This document shows positions 1 through 12,400 of a stretch of 64,000 nt of DNA, in pieces. Positions within the stretch are counted from its first letter, which is position 1; each line of letters opens with the position of its first letter. The translations under genes and the position numbers were made by a program. The notes beneath the pieces are model-generated. The model worked only from the letters and a program-made list of their open reading frames with translations, ran no database searches and had not been told where the DNA came from. Source of the DNA: Hedera helix (lineage: Eukaryota > Streptophyta > Magnoliopsida > Apiales > Araliaceae); contig OX359286.1 of NCBI GenBank assembly GCA_947179155.2, positions 37,626,908 to 37,690,907 of the forward strand, in the 5' to 3' direction.

Positions 1-1791
1 TACACTCGAGAAACACGTGGATATAATAACATGGGTTTCTCCACCAAAACGGGGAAGAAGATCCATTACTAGTTTATGATCCCAAAAATCCTTTTCGCTC
101 TCTAAGTTATCAATCACCACCAGAAATGGTATGTTCCGCATAAGCTCCTTCCGTACCCTAGCGATGGCAGCTTCTTCCTGCTCTTCAAAGCTCTTTGTCC
201 TGTTTTTCTCCAGGCCACTCTCAACCCCCACATCAACTTCTAAAAATGACCATAAGTTCAAATAATTTTGGCGGATGTATCTGTTTTCCCCTCCTACCCA
301 TAAGACCATCTTATACCTCTGATGGAATCTGTATGTGAACTCAAGAAGCAGCTCCGTCTTGCCAATTCCTGAGTCTCCTGACACACAACCAATCCCCTTC
401 CCATACACAACTTTCATGGATCTCTTTCTCCTTCCATGCTTTCTACTATTTTTAGACATTGATGCTTGGTGATGCATCTGAGAAACTTCAGCACTTTGCA
501 TCTCAATTACCTTTTCAGACTCCTTCCATACAACTGGTTCTTTTCCCTTCCTCTTGCTACTCGCAGGTTGCCTCTCCTTTCGTTTTTCATCAATTGAACT
601 ACTCCTACCCCAACCAATCGTCAAATTCTTTCGTCTTGGTCTGGCCTTGAGGTCAAAATAATCTTTTTCTGCCTCTCCACTAACATCACCAAAAAGCATA
701 AATTCTAGCTCAGAAAGTTCCTTCTTTCTACCTACAAAGTTGTCATTTCGAGGGAAAGGGAACTCTTCTTTCTCCGCCTTCTCCCTCCACTTGCTTAGTC
801 TATCCACAACACTTCTCCTTCCCAATCTCAAAGCCAGTAGAGTGACAGCCCTCAGTATGCAATCTCTCCACTTGCCATCACGAGCCTCTAGTTTCCACTC
901 ATCAACACAAGATAGGGTATTCACAGCTTCTCTCCATTCGTTCTCCAGACCACCATAGTGATGCCAGAGTTCTCCTCCATGCCTTTCCCATAGCTCTCCT
1001 CTCTTCTCAACAATATCCCTGACAAGGCAATCATCTGGACCCAAATCAAAATACACTGGGACCAAGTTCTTCTTGCTAGAAAAGAAGCGCAGCTCTTCAA
1101 TATTATATGGATTCCTGAAGGATTTCCTGGTTAAGATTACAACTCCAAATGTACAAGCATCCATTGCCTTCTCAACAATACGATGTTTTTGAGAATTCCG
1201 ACATCGAGCTCTGTCTGTTACAAAGCAACTTAACCCTTGAACTTCTAGTTCAGCACGGAGCCAATTCATGAATCTTAGCAGTAAAGGTTTGCAACCATGA
1301 AAGCCAATGTACACATCACAGCTCCTCAGTCTGTTAGAGGCAAAGGAAGTTGGAGTTGGAGTGAACGTGTTAACTTGGCTTCTTCCAATCCTTTTCTGCT
1401 TTTCTATGTGTTGCCTAGAATGCTCATTACCATGGTTAACACTATCAATGGATAGGTTGTTGTTGGAGATCCCAATTAAGGAAGAAATGTGATCAAACTT
1501 CTGAAAATCACTCAATGTACAAGCTGCAGGAACTGAAGAAGCAACAGAAAAGATAAACCATACCTTTATGAGTTTTGCTATCTAAAGACCAAAAACAGAA
1601 CTAAGAAAAATCAATATTTAAGTACCATCACATTGAGTATCGGTGCGTGTAGATGATTGACACGATGGTGATCTTGGAGAGAAGAAGGGTGACTGATTTG
1701 CTGAATAGAATGCTGAAGAAGAAGATGACAAATTCCTTAGGGTCATGTTGTGTAATGACCCGAATCTTGAGCTTTTTTCCTGAAGATCCAT
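1..1791 (-). CDS. TIR-NBS (TN-type) disease-resistance-like protein, 5' part, truncated by window edge
   Basis: Two exons are visible: 1626-1791 (exon 1) and 1-1532 (exon 2), joined in phase 1 and giving about 566 N-terminal residues; the rest lies beyond position 1. The start ATG at 1791 follows an in-frame TGA, and the N-terminus (MDLQEKSSRFGSL...) with a Ser-rich NLSSSSSAF and SPFFSPRSP stretch resembles the Arabidopsis TN proteins AT5G56220 and AT4G23440, from memory. A TIR-like domain starts near residue 127 (CDVYIGFHG) and extends to about 260. A basic linker follows, then a P-loop GDSGIGKT at residues 441-448. Further NBS motifs include FLVVIDNLES and HVIISTR. Such proteins usually have about 950-970 aa with no typical LRR region, so roughly 400 residues are missing here. 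The family is cytosolic or nuclear and linked to immunity; its precise role is not clear. The domain calls are firm; the function is inferred. Confidence 0.9.
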
Positions 1792-2670
1792 ACTTGTTGA
1801 TCATTTACTCTTGTTACAAATGAGGTCTCATGCATTCTAGATAAGGCAAGCTCCTCTGAAATGGAAAGAATAGTGGAAGAGTTTCAGTTACTGATACAAC
1901 TATGGAATTAAATAATCAAAAGTACCAGCTAGTCGAATGCTCAATCAAGTATAATTATCTCAAGGAATTGGGATGCCAACATAAAAAATGCTTCTAGTGC
2001 AATCATCTCAATTCAGTATAGAGGAAAATAGATATATGAAATCTCAAAAGTTGCAAGTAAGAGCAACACATATGGCAACCACAGTCCAAATTCTCAATTC
2101 CAACCAAAAAAATTTCTTAAATCATCTCAATTTCTTGTGCATTACAAAATGCTTGAAATATATGGATACAAAATCAGCACATTTAGGTAATAGAGAAAAG
2201 GGAGCTCCTAAGGCTATTTATGTATGATTATATAATTCTATAAAAAATTTGGGATTAATAGTCCCCTATTTTTAAGCTATTAAATGGTTGTATGAGACTA
2301 ATAGTCCAACATTTAGAGATTAACAATCCCTTATCAAATGATTAAATAGTGCAAAGTAGTGCAAAATAGTATTAAATTAAGGTAAATAGTTCGATCCAAG
2401 ATGTTTTTTTGCAAACAAACATAGCCATACGAACATAAGTATTCAGATCTGAAAACTCACTTGATGCGAAGCCATGTATATCAATCTCCAAAAATTCGAA
2501 TAATCAAGAAAACCCAAGAAAGTCAATAATCTAGAGACCCCAATCTCTTAGTAGTCACCACAATCAACAAAATAAATCAATTTTCAAAATTACTACCGTA
2601 TATATGGTTGCATGTATAAACCAATTTATATGAAAAATCCACTGACAAAAGGGAAAGAGTTGACAATGAG

Positions 2671-2744
2671 AAACACTAGTGTTATAGGGAGTACTGAGTA
2701 GTGAATCAAACACTAGTGTTATAGGGAGTACTGATTAGTGAATC
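2671..2744. repeat. 37-bp tandem duplication carrying a palindrome
   Basis: The copies are 2671-2707 and 2708-2744, differing at one position. Each contains the 10-bp palindrome ACACTAGTGT and then GTTATAGGGAGTACTGA. It lies about 0.9 kb upstream of the TIR-NBS start codon. Confidence 0.9.
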
Positions 2745-4246
2745 ATCAAGCTTTAAGCTTTATTACAAGTTAAAGACGGCTTTCAGAGAGACCCATTTTT
2801 GAAATGTGAGACAAGAGCAAGATTTATCTGAAAATGAATGAAATAGAAAGAAAATGGTACCTTTTCAGCAAAAAACGGGGTTTTCTTCCAGACCTTGAAG
2901 GGTGTTCCTAGTGAGTCCACACCATAGTCCCCAACTTTCTGTCTTATGTTAAATGTCTGAGAAATTGAGAATTTGGGCTGACAAGGAAAAGAAACACCGT
3001 TGGATAAATGGGTCCCAACACAACACAACACAACACAAAGGACGGATCTGACGAGGATGGATATTGTTTTATGTAAAACTAGTAGTAGGACTGTAGGAGT
3101 CTGATTTTCCGGCGGAGATAATTGCGTAAATCCGTAACCCGTTTACGCTTTTGGGAATCACTGTTTAGACCCAATTTTGGTAGGCTGTTTAATGGGTGCT
3201 CGGATGTTTACATATCAATGTTCTTATAGTGGAGGAAAAAATTGGTATATATATATTATATGGGCAATCAGTATCATCATCATTATTTTGTTCATTGCAG
3301 CTATAACTGGGCTTCAATTGTGGATAATCATGTTAGTTCTTGTTCTTCCTTTTAAAGTACCCCACTTACCTGTTACATCGTGTGCATTGTCTTAACTAGG
3401 AGTGCACATGCACTTGCACATATAAAAAAAAAACATCTTGCGTTTGCACATTATCATTTTAGGTGGGCACCAGAAACGTTATTTTAACAGGTATTTATAA
3501 AAATAAAATGTATGAATTATATTTATTAAAAACACTTATAGTTATGCTGATTAGTGATTTAAGTATACTAAAATTAACGCGTAAGTGTATTAGGTTGATG
3601 TAGAAATTTAGTCTCAATTGACGTATAAATTAATCTAAAAATATATTTATCATTAAAAATAATGTATACCGGAATTGACCGTCGTGTTCAAGTTTCGATA
3701 ACATCAATAACTAAATAGAGAAAGTTCATCAAATAAGTATTCATCGTCATTAAGAACACTTTATATTAATTTTGAATTTTATCGATGGTAAGTTGGCTTA
3801 ATATATTTGATTTTAGTTAAGTGGAGTATTATCACATATGATACTTGAGAGAGATTTTGGGATGAGCGTGAAATGAAAGAAAATGCATGAACCCAATTGA
3901 GTTCCAAGTGTGACCGACGGTTTGAAAACTATGTGACAAGAAGAAGAACGATTTTGGGGGACATGGGGGGGCAAGTTGATACGAGTGCAAATATTAGACT
4001 ATACTATACTACACCAATATCGTTTTGCAAATGAAATTCAAAACATGAAAATTTTCTGTCTGTCCTCCAGAAATCATTGATGAATAAGATATATAACATA
4101 TCTCTCTCACTCTCCCCATCCCAAAGGACAGTTCTAGTTGACTTGAATGGTGCTTATTTTGGCTCTCTCAACATCAGTCCAAAACACTCTTTTGCTACTA
4201 TCGATGTGCACAAGCTTGCATGTGAGAGGCATCCCCTCAGTGGTTA

Positions 4247-4248
<2 letters not shown>

Positions 4249-4328
<80 letters not shown>
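4249..4328. repeat. (AT)n microsatellite, about 80 bp
   Basis: An uninterrupted AT dinucleotide run of about 40 units. It creates a spurious IYIYIY-type ORF on the plus strand. Confidence 0.97.
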
Positions 4329-4330
<2 letters not shown>

Positions 4331-5901
4331 CTTTTTAATATTTGCTAGCTGTTTCAAGGACCAATTAGGTCCAAATGTTTAATATATGTTTATTTTAATG
4401 TGGACCGACATCAAATAGATATCCGTTAAGATTTTACTTGGTTTTATTATATAACATCCAAATGTATTTATTCCTGAAAACCAATTATCACCATCTTGTA
4501 TCTGTATGCGGATGAACGAACCAAAGCATGAACATGCACCTCTAATTATACAAAATTTAGGCATTGTAATTTTTTATTTATTATATTGCATTTATTTTTA
4601 AAAACACATTTCTCTTTAGTAGTTAAGGGAAAAAGAAGATTTAAAATAAATAACGATCTTAGTTTAAGACACTTTCATGCCTTTTCAATTACTTTTTGGT
4701 GGGTGAAATAACTAAAAAATTTAAACTTTAATGATAATGTTTCGTGACATAAACAAATAATTTTGTTTACTTGTCAGAAGAACGACTATATTAATTAAGC
4801 ACTCCAATAAATCATGCATTATTTGTTTATAAACACTTTTAACACATTAAGTAGCCTAAATTGCAGCAAAACTGACACTTGGGTCAAAATAGATTACAGC
4901 ATTAGATGTATAATAATCTTTATTTATAGCATAGGGTGGGGTTTCCATTATATACATTGTCCTTAATTAATTGACATAGGGCAGCTAGTTGCAAGAACTT
5001 GGAATGGAATCCACCTGGAAAGTGCTTAATAAGGTCATATTATACTCGAGAGAGTTGTTGTGACACAGTTTCCCTTGCTCATTGTTAGGCCCATAATCTG
5101 GAACTTGCCTTTTACCTCTTTTAGGCTTATTTTTTAAGCTGCCCAAAGGTGGCAAACTCCATTAAAGTACTGTAACGTATTACATTATGGCATGCGCTTC
5201 TAAACAGTCGTCCCTTTGTTTTATAAAACTAGAAAAAAAATAAGTTTGTGTATACTCATGGGGCTCTCCTAACAACCCTGTCAGCAATCTCAAAATAAAA
5301 TATGTGTATGGCTACATAAACTTTACATAAAATAAATAAATAAATAAATTTACACAAATAAGAATTAAATCTTAAGCTTATAGATTACAACGAATTACTA
5401 TGTTAGGACTTTCTTAGCAACAATCTCGACTCTATTATAATAAAAAAAAATCCATTCTAAAAATAATAAAAAAGATCGACTCCTACAACATACATATTAA
5501 TTTTACCTTTAATCAACTCTGTTTAAAATTAATAATTTTGTTATCAAATTTAGAGATCAATATCTGTTTTGAAATTTCAAAAAATAAGAGTAGACAGGTG
5601 AAGAATATTTTTTTTTGAAAAATTGTAAAAATTCCATTGCATTATACACATAAATAAGTATAGAAAGACAAAGATACATAAAAAACTATTTAGTGTGATC
5701 AATATTTTTGTTAATGAAGCTTTTGTTTACAATTTGGGCAAATTTATTCCCACAATTCAGTGTTTACACTGTGGGCCATGATATAAGGCCCATTCTGAAA
5801 ACCTGAAATTTCAACTTTAAGTTTTGACTTTTGAGCCCAAGCAGCATGGGCTTTTGCTTTGCAAGTCAAAAACTTTTTCTGCTGGAGAATTTCCCATCCC
5901 A

Positions 5902-5909
5902 TTTATAAA
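5902..5909 (+). promoter_or_regulatory. Candidate TATA box of the M1 aminopeptidase gene
   Basis: TTTATAAA lies about 520 bp upstream of the ATG. That spacing fits a leader carrying a 5'-UTR intron. No transcript start was observed, so this is a candidate only. Confidence 0.35.
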
Positions 5910-6076
5910 ATCAATGAACCGTCGTACCAACCAATAATGTGATGAAATAAAACAATTTCAATTTAAATCTAAATAGATATTTTTCGTAAAAGGGCTTTCT
6001 TTTGTTTCATCTTAGGTTTTTGCGCGATCTGTATTTCATTGATCTCTGTTTTCACTCACCATAGTGTTAAACAAAG

Positions 6077-6403
6077 GTAATATATTAGCAATAGCAATCA
6101 TAAGTCTGTTTCAGTTTCTAAATCCATTGAATTTTCAGTTTTTATAATTTATATAATTGAATTTTCTTGTCCATAATTTGAGTTATCCATATCCTTTTTT
6201 TGAAGTCTTATAAGAACCCCTGCTAGCTCTATTTACACTGTTTTCTTGCACGGGCACTCATATACCTATATGATTTAGGGTTTAGGGGTCTTTTTGTGTA
6301 TTGTTTTGGGTTTTGACCATCTGGGTATCTCTTGTTTTGGTAAAAGTTCCCACCTTTTTGTGGATTTATAGTAATTTTGGCATTGAGTGATTAATTTCAA
6401 TAG
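6077..6403 (+). other. Probable 5'-UTR intron of the M1 aminopeptidase gene
   Basis: A donor ACAAAG|GTAATA at 6077 and an acceptor TTTCAATAG ending at 6403 leave 25 nt before the ATG at 6429. The sequence between is T-rich and intron-like. Inferred from splice signals alone. Confidence 0.45.
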
Positions 6404-6428
6404 TATCTGGGAGCTGTGTAGTTGGATA

Positions 6429-9400
6429 ATGGCTCGGTTGATTCTGCCATGCAAAGGTTCGACAGGTCTTTCGAGGACATGTCTCTTGGGTTTGATCTCC
6501 TATGCTCCTGTGATTATCTGATACCATCTACTTTGCATCTGTTTATTTCATAATTTTATGTTTACCCTATAAGAAACAGTTAAAAGATACAGTTAAAAGA
6601 TGCAAAAGATGATTTCTTTGAAGTGTTATAGATGGTTGGGGCTGAAAGGGCTGTAGTATTTTCTTTAGTGGGTACTGAAATGAAAGAGATTTAAACTGTT
6701 GCCACTGGCAATTCAGCCATATAAATGTTTTTTTGCCATTCATTACATTTTCTTACCAGTTACTTTTAGTCTGACATTATGTGTGTATGTGCTATTTTGA
6801 GCTTATGAGGCAAGGAATTTAACACGCAAATCAACTTATTTCTTTCTGTTTGATGTTTTGCAGTTTCAGGCCACTTGCTGTGTTAGTTCCATTGGGCAGT
6901 CAGTAAAGAATAATTCTAGATACAGGCATTACGTTCCTTCAAAGGTTTGTACTTATAAGCTCCATTAGGTTGAAGGAGCTAGGATTCTCGTGTGCCAGCT
7001 TGCTTTTCATCTATTGTTTTCAGTGCAAGCTTGAACTTGATTATCAATTTACTGATATTTGATATTCTAATTCTGTTATTAGGTATCACGTTGGAGAAAA
7101 TATCAATTACCATACCATCCATTACCTGTAAGTAGTTATAGCTTAATTTTGGGTTGCATTAAATAATAGAAAATATGTGTTTAATGCTCAAAAGTCAAAT
7201 CTCTTGATTATCTTTATGTTTTGACTTTCTTTAGAGTGCTAAGCAAATCAGCAGGAGGCTAATTTGTTCTGTCGCAACAGAAACCTCACCAAAGCAAGTT
7301 GAAGAATTTAACATGGACGGACCAAAAGAAATATTTCTAAAAGACTACAAGTCGCCTGATTATTATTTTGATAAGGTAATACCTGTTCTCCCTTGAACTG
7401 GAATATAAGAACCACTTCGATAGACAAAATGTGTGCGCTGTTCATATATAGGTGGGCGGGTGAGTGGGTGTATGTGTTTTACTATTTTGTAGTGGGTTTC
7501 TGTATTTCTCTTGACCTCTATAATTTTTTTTAACAAACTTGAATCATACATAAGAAAGTAAAGTTATTTGTGTTTTTAATATGCTTTTATGGAATTCTTG
7601 CTCAGGTGGATCTTAAGTTTACACTGGGTGAGGACAAAACAACTGTGTACTCCAATATAAGTGTCTTTCCCAGAATCGAAGGTATTTGCTAACTTTTTTG
7701 TCTTTGTACCTTATGATATCATTTGATAAGTTTTTGTATGGCTTTTTGGGGGTAATATTTTAACCATGTTAATTGATTTTCTAATTTTTAGTTGGATTTC
7801 TCAAAGTGTAACAAGAGGAGATAGGGAAAAAGATTGGAGAAAATATAGATGAAAATTATAAGTGGATTAGTGGCACTTATTAATATGAGTTTGTTTTTTA
7901 TATTAGAGGTGATAGACAAGCGTGAGACATCAAATTTACCAATCATGTTTTGTGTAGATGTGGGCAGGACTTCAATTCCTCTTATAGATTCTATTGTTTG
8001 TCTTTCTATATAGCATAACATTATTGTATTTTGGCCAAGTAAAATCTCGTGTATTTTGCCTCCCACTAGGCATCTTCTATTTTTTTGTTTGTTAGAGAGA
8101 AAATAAATTGCACACCATCGTTACATGGCAAAGCTTCTTTAGCATGGAAAGACCTGTCTCCATTATTCTTGCAACCCCAAGCAATCTTTTTGTGCCATTG
8201 CTTTGTTTTTCTTTGGATATTGACCAATTTAGAACATTCATTCCATTGCTTTTCTGTTGAGCAGAAGTGGTCATTTAAAAATATCTTTTGAAATAGTGTA
8301 GTCAAGATTCAAGACTAGAGAGATAGATGAGCTACTTCGTGATTTGATATGCATAGCACACATTCATATGCAATAATCACAGTAGAGCTTTCATTACCAA
8401 TTCCACTTTAAGAGGTTCTCTCAACGTTAGTAGGTCAAACCGGCTCTTATTTCAAGCCCTTCTGACTAAGGAGATTACAAGAACAAAACTATAGTGGGTG
8501 GAAAAGCTCCGTATCTGTAGCAGTACATCTCAAAACATTTTTAGGCTTGGGAGATATTTTAAAACACTTGCTTGCTAAAATCAAGAGGCTGGCCCAATAA
8601 GTTTGAAAACTGAGTAAAACAGATTTAACTGAATTTTTACAGCATAACGCTAAGAGGCCTTGAAATTCAGAATGAATCCTCTTTGTAATTTTCTATTTAG
8701 TTTAAAATAATCAGCTTAGCAGAAACTCCTATTCAAACTTGACTCAAACTAATCTTTCAGTTACAATTTTCAAATAACTAATGAATGGCTGTAAACAGGT
8801 TGCGCTTCTCCCTTGGTCTTGGATGGCCAAGATTTGAAGCTTATCTCAGTTAAGGTCAACAGCGAGGAACTAAAGGTGTGTAGTCATTGCCTTTCCAAGG
8901 TTTTATATTTTATTATATTGCTCCTGAATACACATATTTAAGATACCACTGCTTTGGTCTGTGGTTTGCAATGTTTGCTTCGTACTAATTGGAAGAGGCC
9001 AATTTCTTGGATTCTAATATTTTTTTATCCATTGCTAACATCATTTTGCATTTTCTACCTAATAATTGGGATATTGGGTTCAGTTCTTCATGTTTATATT
9101 GGCTCATCATTTTTCACTTTTCATTTTAAAGTTATTTTTTTTGTTGGATAACATGAATATGCAAAGTCAAAGTATATGGAACTTCTTCTGTCATAGTTTC
9201 AAAGGTTATGAATATGATCTGCAGTTCCTAACAGTTGATTTACAATGACTTTCAGGAGGGTGATTTCCTGTTGGATTCACGCCATCTGATTCTCCTATCA
9301 CCTCCAAGTGGTAAATTTATATTAGAAATTATTACTGAGATATGCCCACAGAAGAACACATCTTTAGAGGTGACAATTTTTTTTTTATTTCCCTTGATAT

Positions 9401-12400
9401 TTTCTTTCTATTTTTTGGCAAAAGACATGCCTTTGTTGTATGAACTTTTTTTTGGGTAAGCTATTTGTCTCTTCACCGACCTTAAAATACTGAAATTCTT
9501 TTGCTGCAGGGGCTGTACCAGTCATCTGGGAATTTCTGTACACAATGTGAAGCAGAGGGTTTCCGGAAAATTACTTTCTATCAGGTTCTTTATTTGAAGT
9601 GATAATTGATATTTGGTGAATATTTGTTATTGCACTTGTCTAATGTATTTCGTTGTCTCTATCAGGACCGTCCTGATATTATGGCAAAATATACTTGTCG
9701 TATTGAAGCTGATAAGCTGTTGTATCCGGTTTTGTTGTCTAACGGAAATCTCATTGAACAAGGAGACTTAGAGGTGAACATCTAATATTCATCAACATGA
9801 TGTTCAGTGTGTTCTGTCAATGCTACGTTTCAACTTTAGTTCAAATACAGGGAGGCAGACATTATGCTCTTTGGGAGGATCCCTTCAAGAAGCCTTGCTA
9901 TCTTTTTGCCTTAGTTGCTGGACAGTTGGAGAGCAGAGATGACACCTTCACAACTCGTTCTGGCCGTAAGGTCTCCCTTAGAATCTGGACCCCGGCACAG
10001 GATCTGCCTAAGACTGAGCATGCCATGTATTCTCTCAAGGCTGCTATGAAATGGGACGAAGATGTTAGTTGTTTTTTGTTTATTTTGATAGTCTTTTAAA
10101 TAAGTCTTTACTCTACCTTTGAGATTTTGGTACCATTACTTTACTGCCTGCTTTTCACATACAACAGGTTTTTGGTCTTGAGTATGATCTTGATCTCTTC
10201 AATATAGTGGCTGTTCCAGATTTCAACATGTAAGTTGCTTATAATGGTTTGTTGTCTGCCATTCTGGTAGTTAATCAGCGTTTTGTGTTTTCCTTCACTC
10301 GGTGACTCTATATTCTTTCATGATTGCCAGGGGAGCGATGGAAAACAAAAGTTTGAATGTATGCTTCCATATAGCATAAGCTTTTTATTCTTTTTCTCAT
10401 ATCTTTAATAAAGAATATTATTTTCAATCATGAAATCTAGCAGTTCATCTTCTTCAATACGTGTCTAACTTTGTCGTGGACAGATTTTCAATTCCAAGCT
10501 TGTTTTGGCATCGCCTGAAACTGCATCAGATGCAGATTATGCTGCAATTCTGGGTGTTATTGGCCATGAGGTATGTCATTTATTCAATAGTGGATATGAA
10601 AATTCTAAGGTCTTACATTATTTGTATTGATGATTTGCACTTCATTTTTTGTCTATATTGCAGTACTTTCACAACTGGACAGGCAACAGGTTAGGTTTTT
10701 TGCCTTTTTATAATACTTGTGATGCCCTCATTGACCGGTTTGAATATTTTACAGTCTAAATACTGCTGTAGGTCGGCAAAAACTTAAGTAATTCATCATT
10801 AAAGCTGATCTTGGTGTTCATGCATTTTCTTAGCTTTTATACGCTCAACTCTTTATAATACTTCTGACAGTCTCATTGACCAGTTTGAATATTTTATAGT
10901 CTAAATACTGTTTTAGGTGGTCGGAAAAAAAGTAATTCATCAATAAATTTGACCTTGGCATTATGCATTGTCTTTGTTTTTATGCGCGTATCTGTTAAAA
11001 TTACGAAAATAAATTAAACACTGAAGCTAAATATGAAGCTTGAACTATTGTAGAGTGACATGTCGTGACTGGTTCCAGCTGAGTCTAAAGGAAGGTCTCA
11101 CTGTTTTCCGTGATCAGGTAGACATGTTTTCAGATACCAATGTGCTGTTTTGCTGGTCATTTAAATACTAACACTAAACTTAATTGACAGGAGTTTTCAT
11201 CCGACATGGGGAGCCGTCCGGTGAAGAGGATTGCTGATGTATCAAAGCTTCGAACCTATCAGTTTCCACAGGTTTATGTTTGCAATCACTAAATTGACAC
11301 CTTTATCTTATTATGTTAAAGTGGCTGCTTAGAATGTACTTTTGATGTCGTTACCTTTAAGATTGTTGTTTTGCCTTATGTGGCAGTGCTACTTGTAGCC
11401 TAATAGGTTGAATTTGGAACATGGCTTAATTTGTTTGGAATTAAGTATTGCTATTTGTCTCATCTTATTAAAAAAATTGTCTTGGAATTTTTAGGATGCT
11501 GGTCCAATGGCTCATCCTGTACGGCCTCACTCCTACATCAAGGTCTGAAATTACTTCTTTTGCTTCTCTTTTCCCCTCTATTTTTGGTTTTTTCTCTTCA
11601 AAAGTATTTTGACCTATTTTATTGGATATTATATTCACTATGTTTCTCCTCTTATTCCAACAGATGGACAACTTCTACACAGGTAAGTTTCAGTGTAATT
11701 TGTTAACGACGAGGTTTACTTTCCCTGTAACTTGATGAGTGTATATGTTTGTTGTTGACTGGGAAATTGGTATATTTGGTATTGACGTGGAATATTTGAA
11801 TATTTTGACCATTGCTTCTGCTAATGTGCTGGATGTCTAATTTCGAATCGGCTTCAATCTGCAGTAACGGTAGGTTTTATTATATTCTACTTTCATCCTT
11901 TTAGTTTTATTGCCCAATTCATTTGGGTGTTGGAAATAGGTACCTAATGTTGGTTCTTCCGTTGTTGCTTGTTTCATTTTGTTGTTTACAGGTATATGAA
12001 AAGGTCAGTGTCTCTGTAACAAAACTCTCCCCCCCCCCCCCCCCCCCTCTCTTCGTCTCTATCTTTCTCCCTTCCGCCAGCTATTTATCCTTCTATCTAT
12101 GTTGCATGCGTTTGAACAAGGATATCTCTTGACATTTGCTTAAACATGTACAACTCTTGATTCATCATCTGGTTACATTTTGTGATCAAAATTATTAGGG
12201 AGCTGAGGTTGTCAGGATGTACAAAACCTTGTTGGGGAGTCAAGGATTTCGAAAAGTAAGAATAAGATTCAGATTGTATATATTGTTTCCATTTGAAGCT
12301 GTTTAATCTTTGTGAAATAAATTGAATGTGATTTCTTCACATTGTAGGGCATGGATCTATACTTCAAAAGGCACGACGGGCAAGCTGTAACTTGTGAAGA

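Larger units (their letters stand above)
1792..6428. other. Intergenic region between divergent TIR-NBS and M1 peptidase genes
   Basis: This stretch must contain both divergent promoters. On the minus strand, 2862-3050 could be a 5' leader exon of the TIR-NBS gene, because it ends in an AAAAG|GTACC donor, but this is only a guess. The stretch also holds a 37-bp tandem duplication at 2671-2744 and an (AT)n tract at 4249-4328. The rest (about 3100-5900) is AT-rich with no convincing coding region; short ORFs here have no recognisable similarity or codon structure. Confidence 0.6.

Noticed and set aside
2783..3031. 82-aa minus-strand ORF upstream of the TIR-NBS gene
   Set aside because: No recognisable similarity; a plausible splice donor (AAAAG|GTACC) suggests it is leader sequence. 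A uORF role cannot be excluded but is not supported.
4147..4338. ORF ending in IYIYIY repeats
   Set aside because: Translation of an AT microsatellite; the same applies at 29595-29843, 37766-37969, 42502-42744 and 55215-55397.
8066..8305. Overlapping ORFs on both strands in M1 intron 5
   Set aside because: They sit within a 1.1-kb intron bounded by good splice sites and do not resemble peptidase or transposase sequence.
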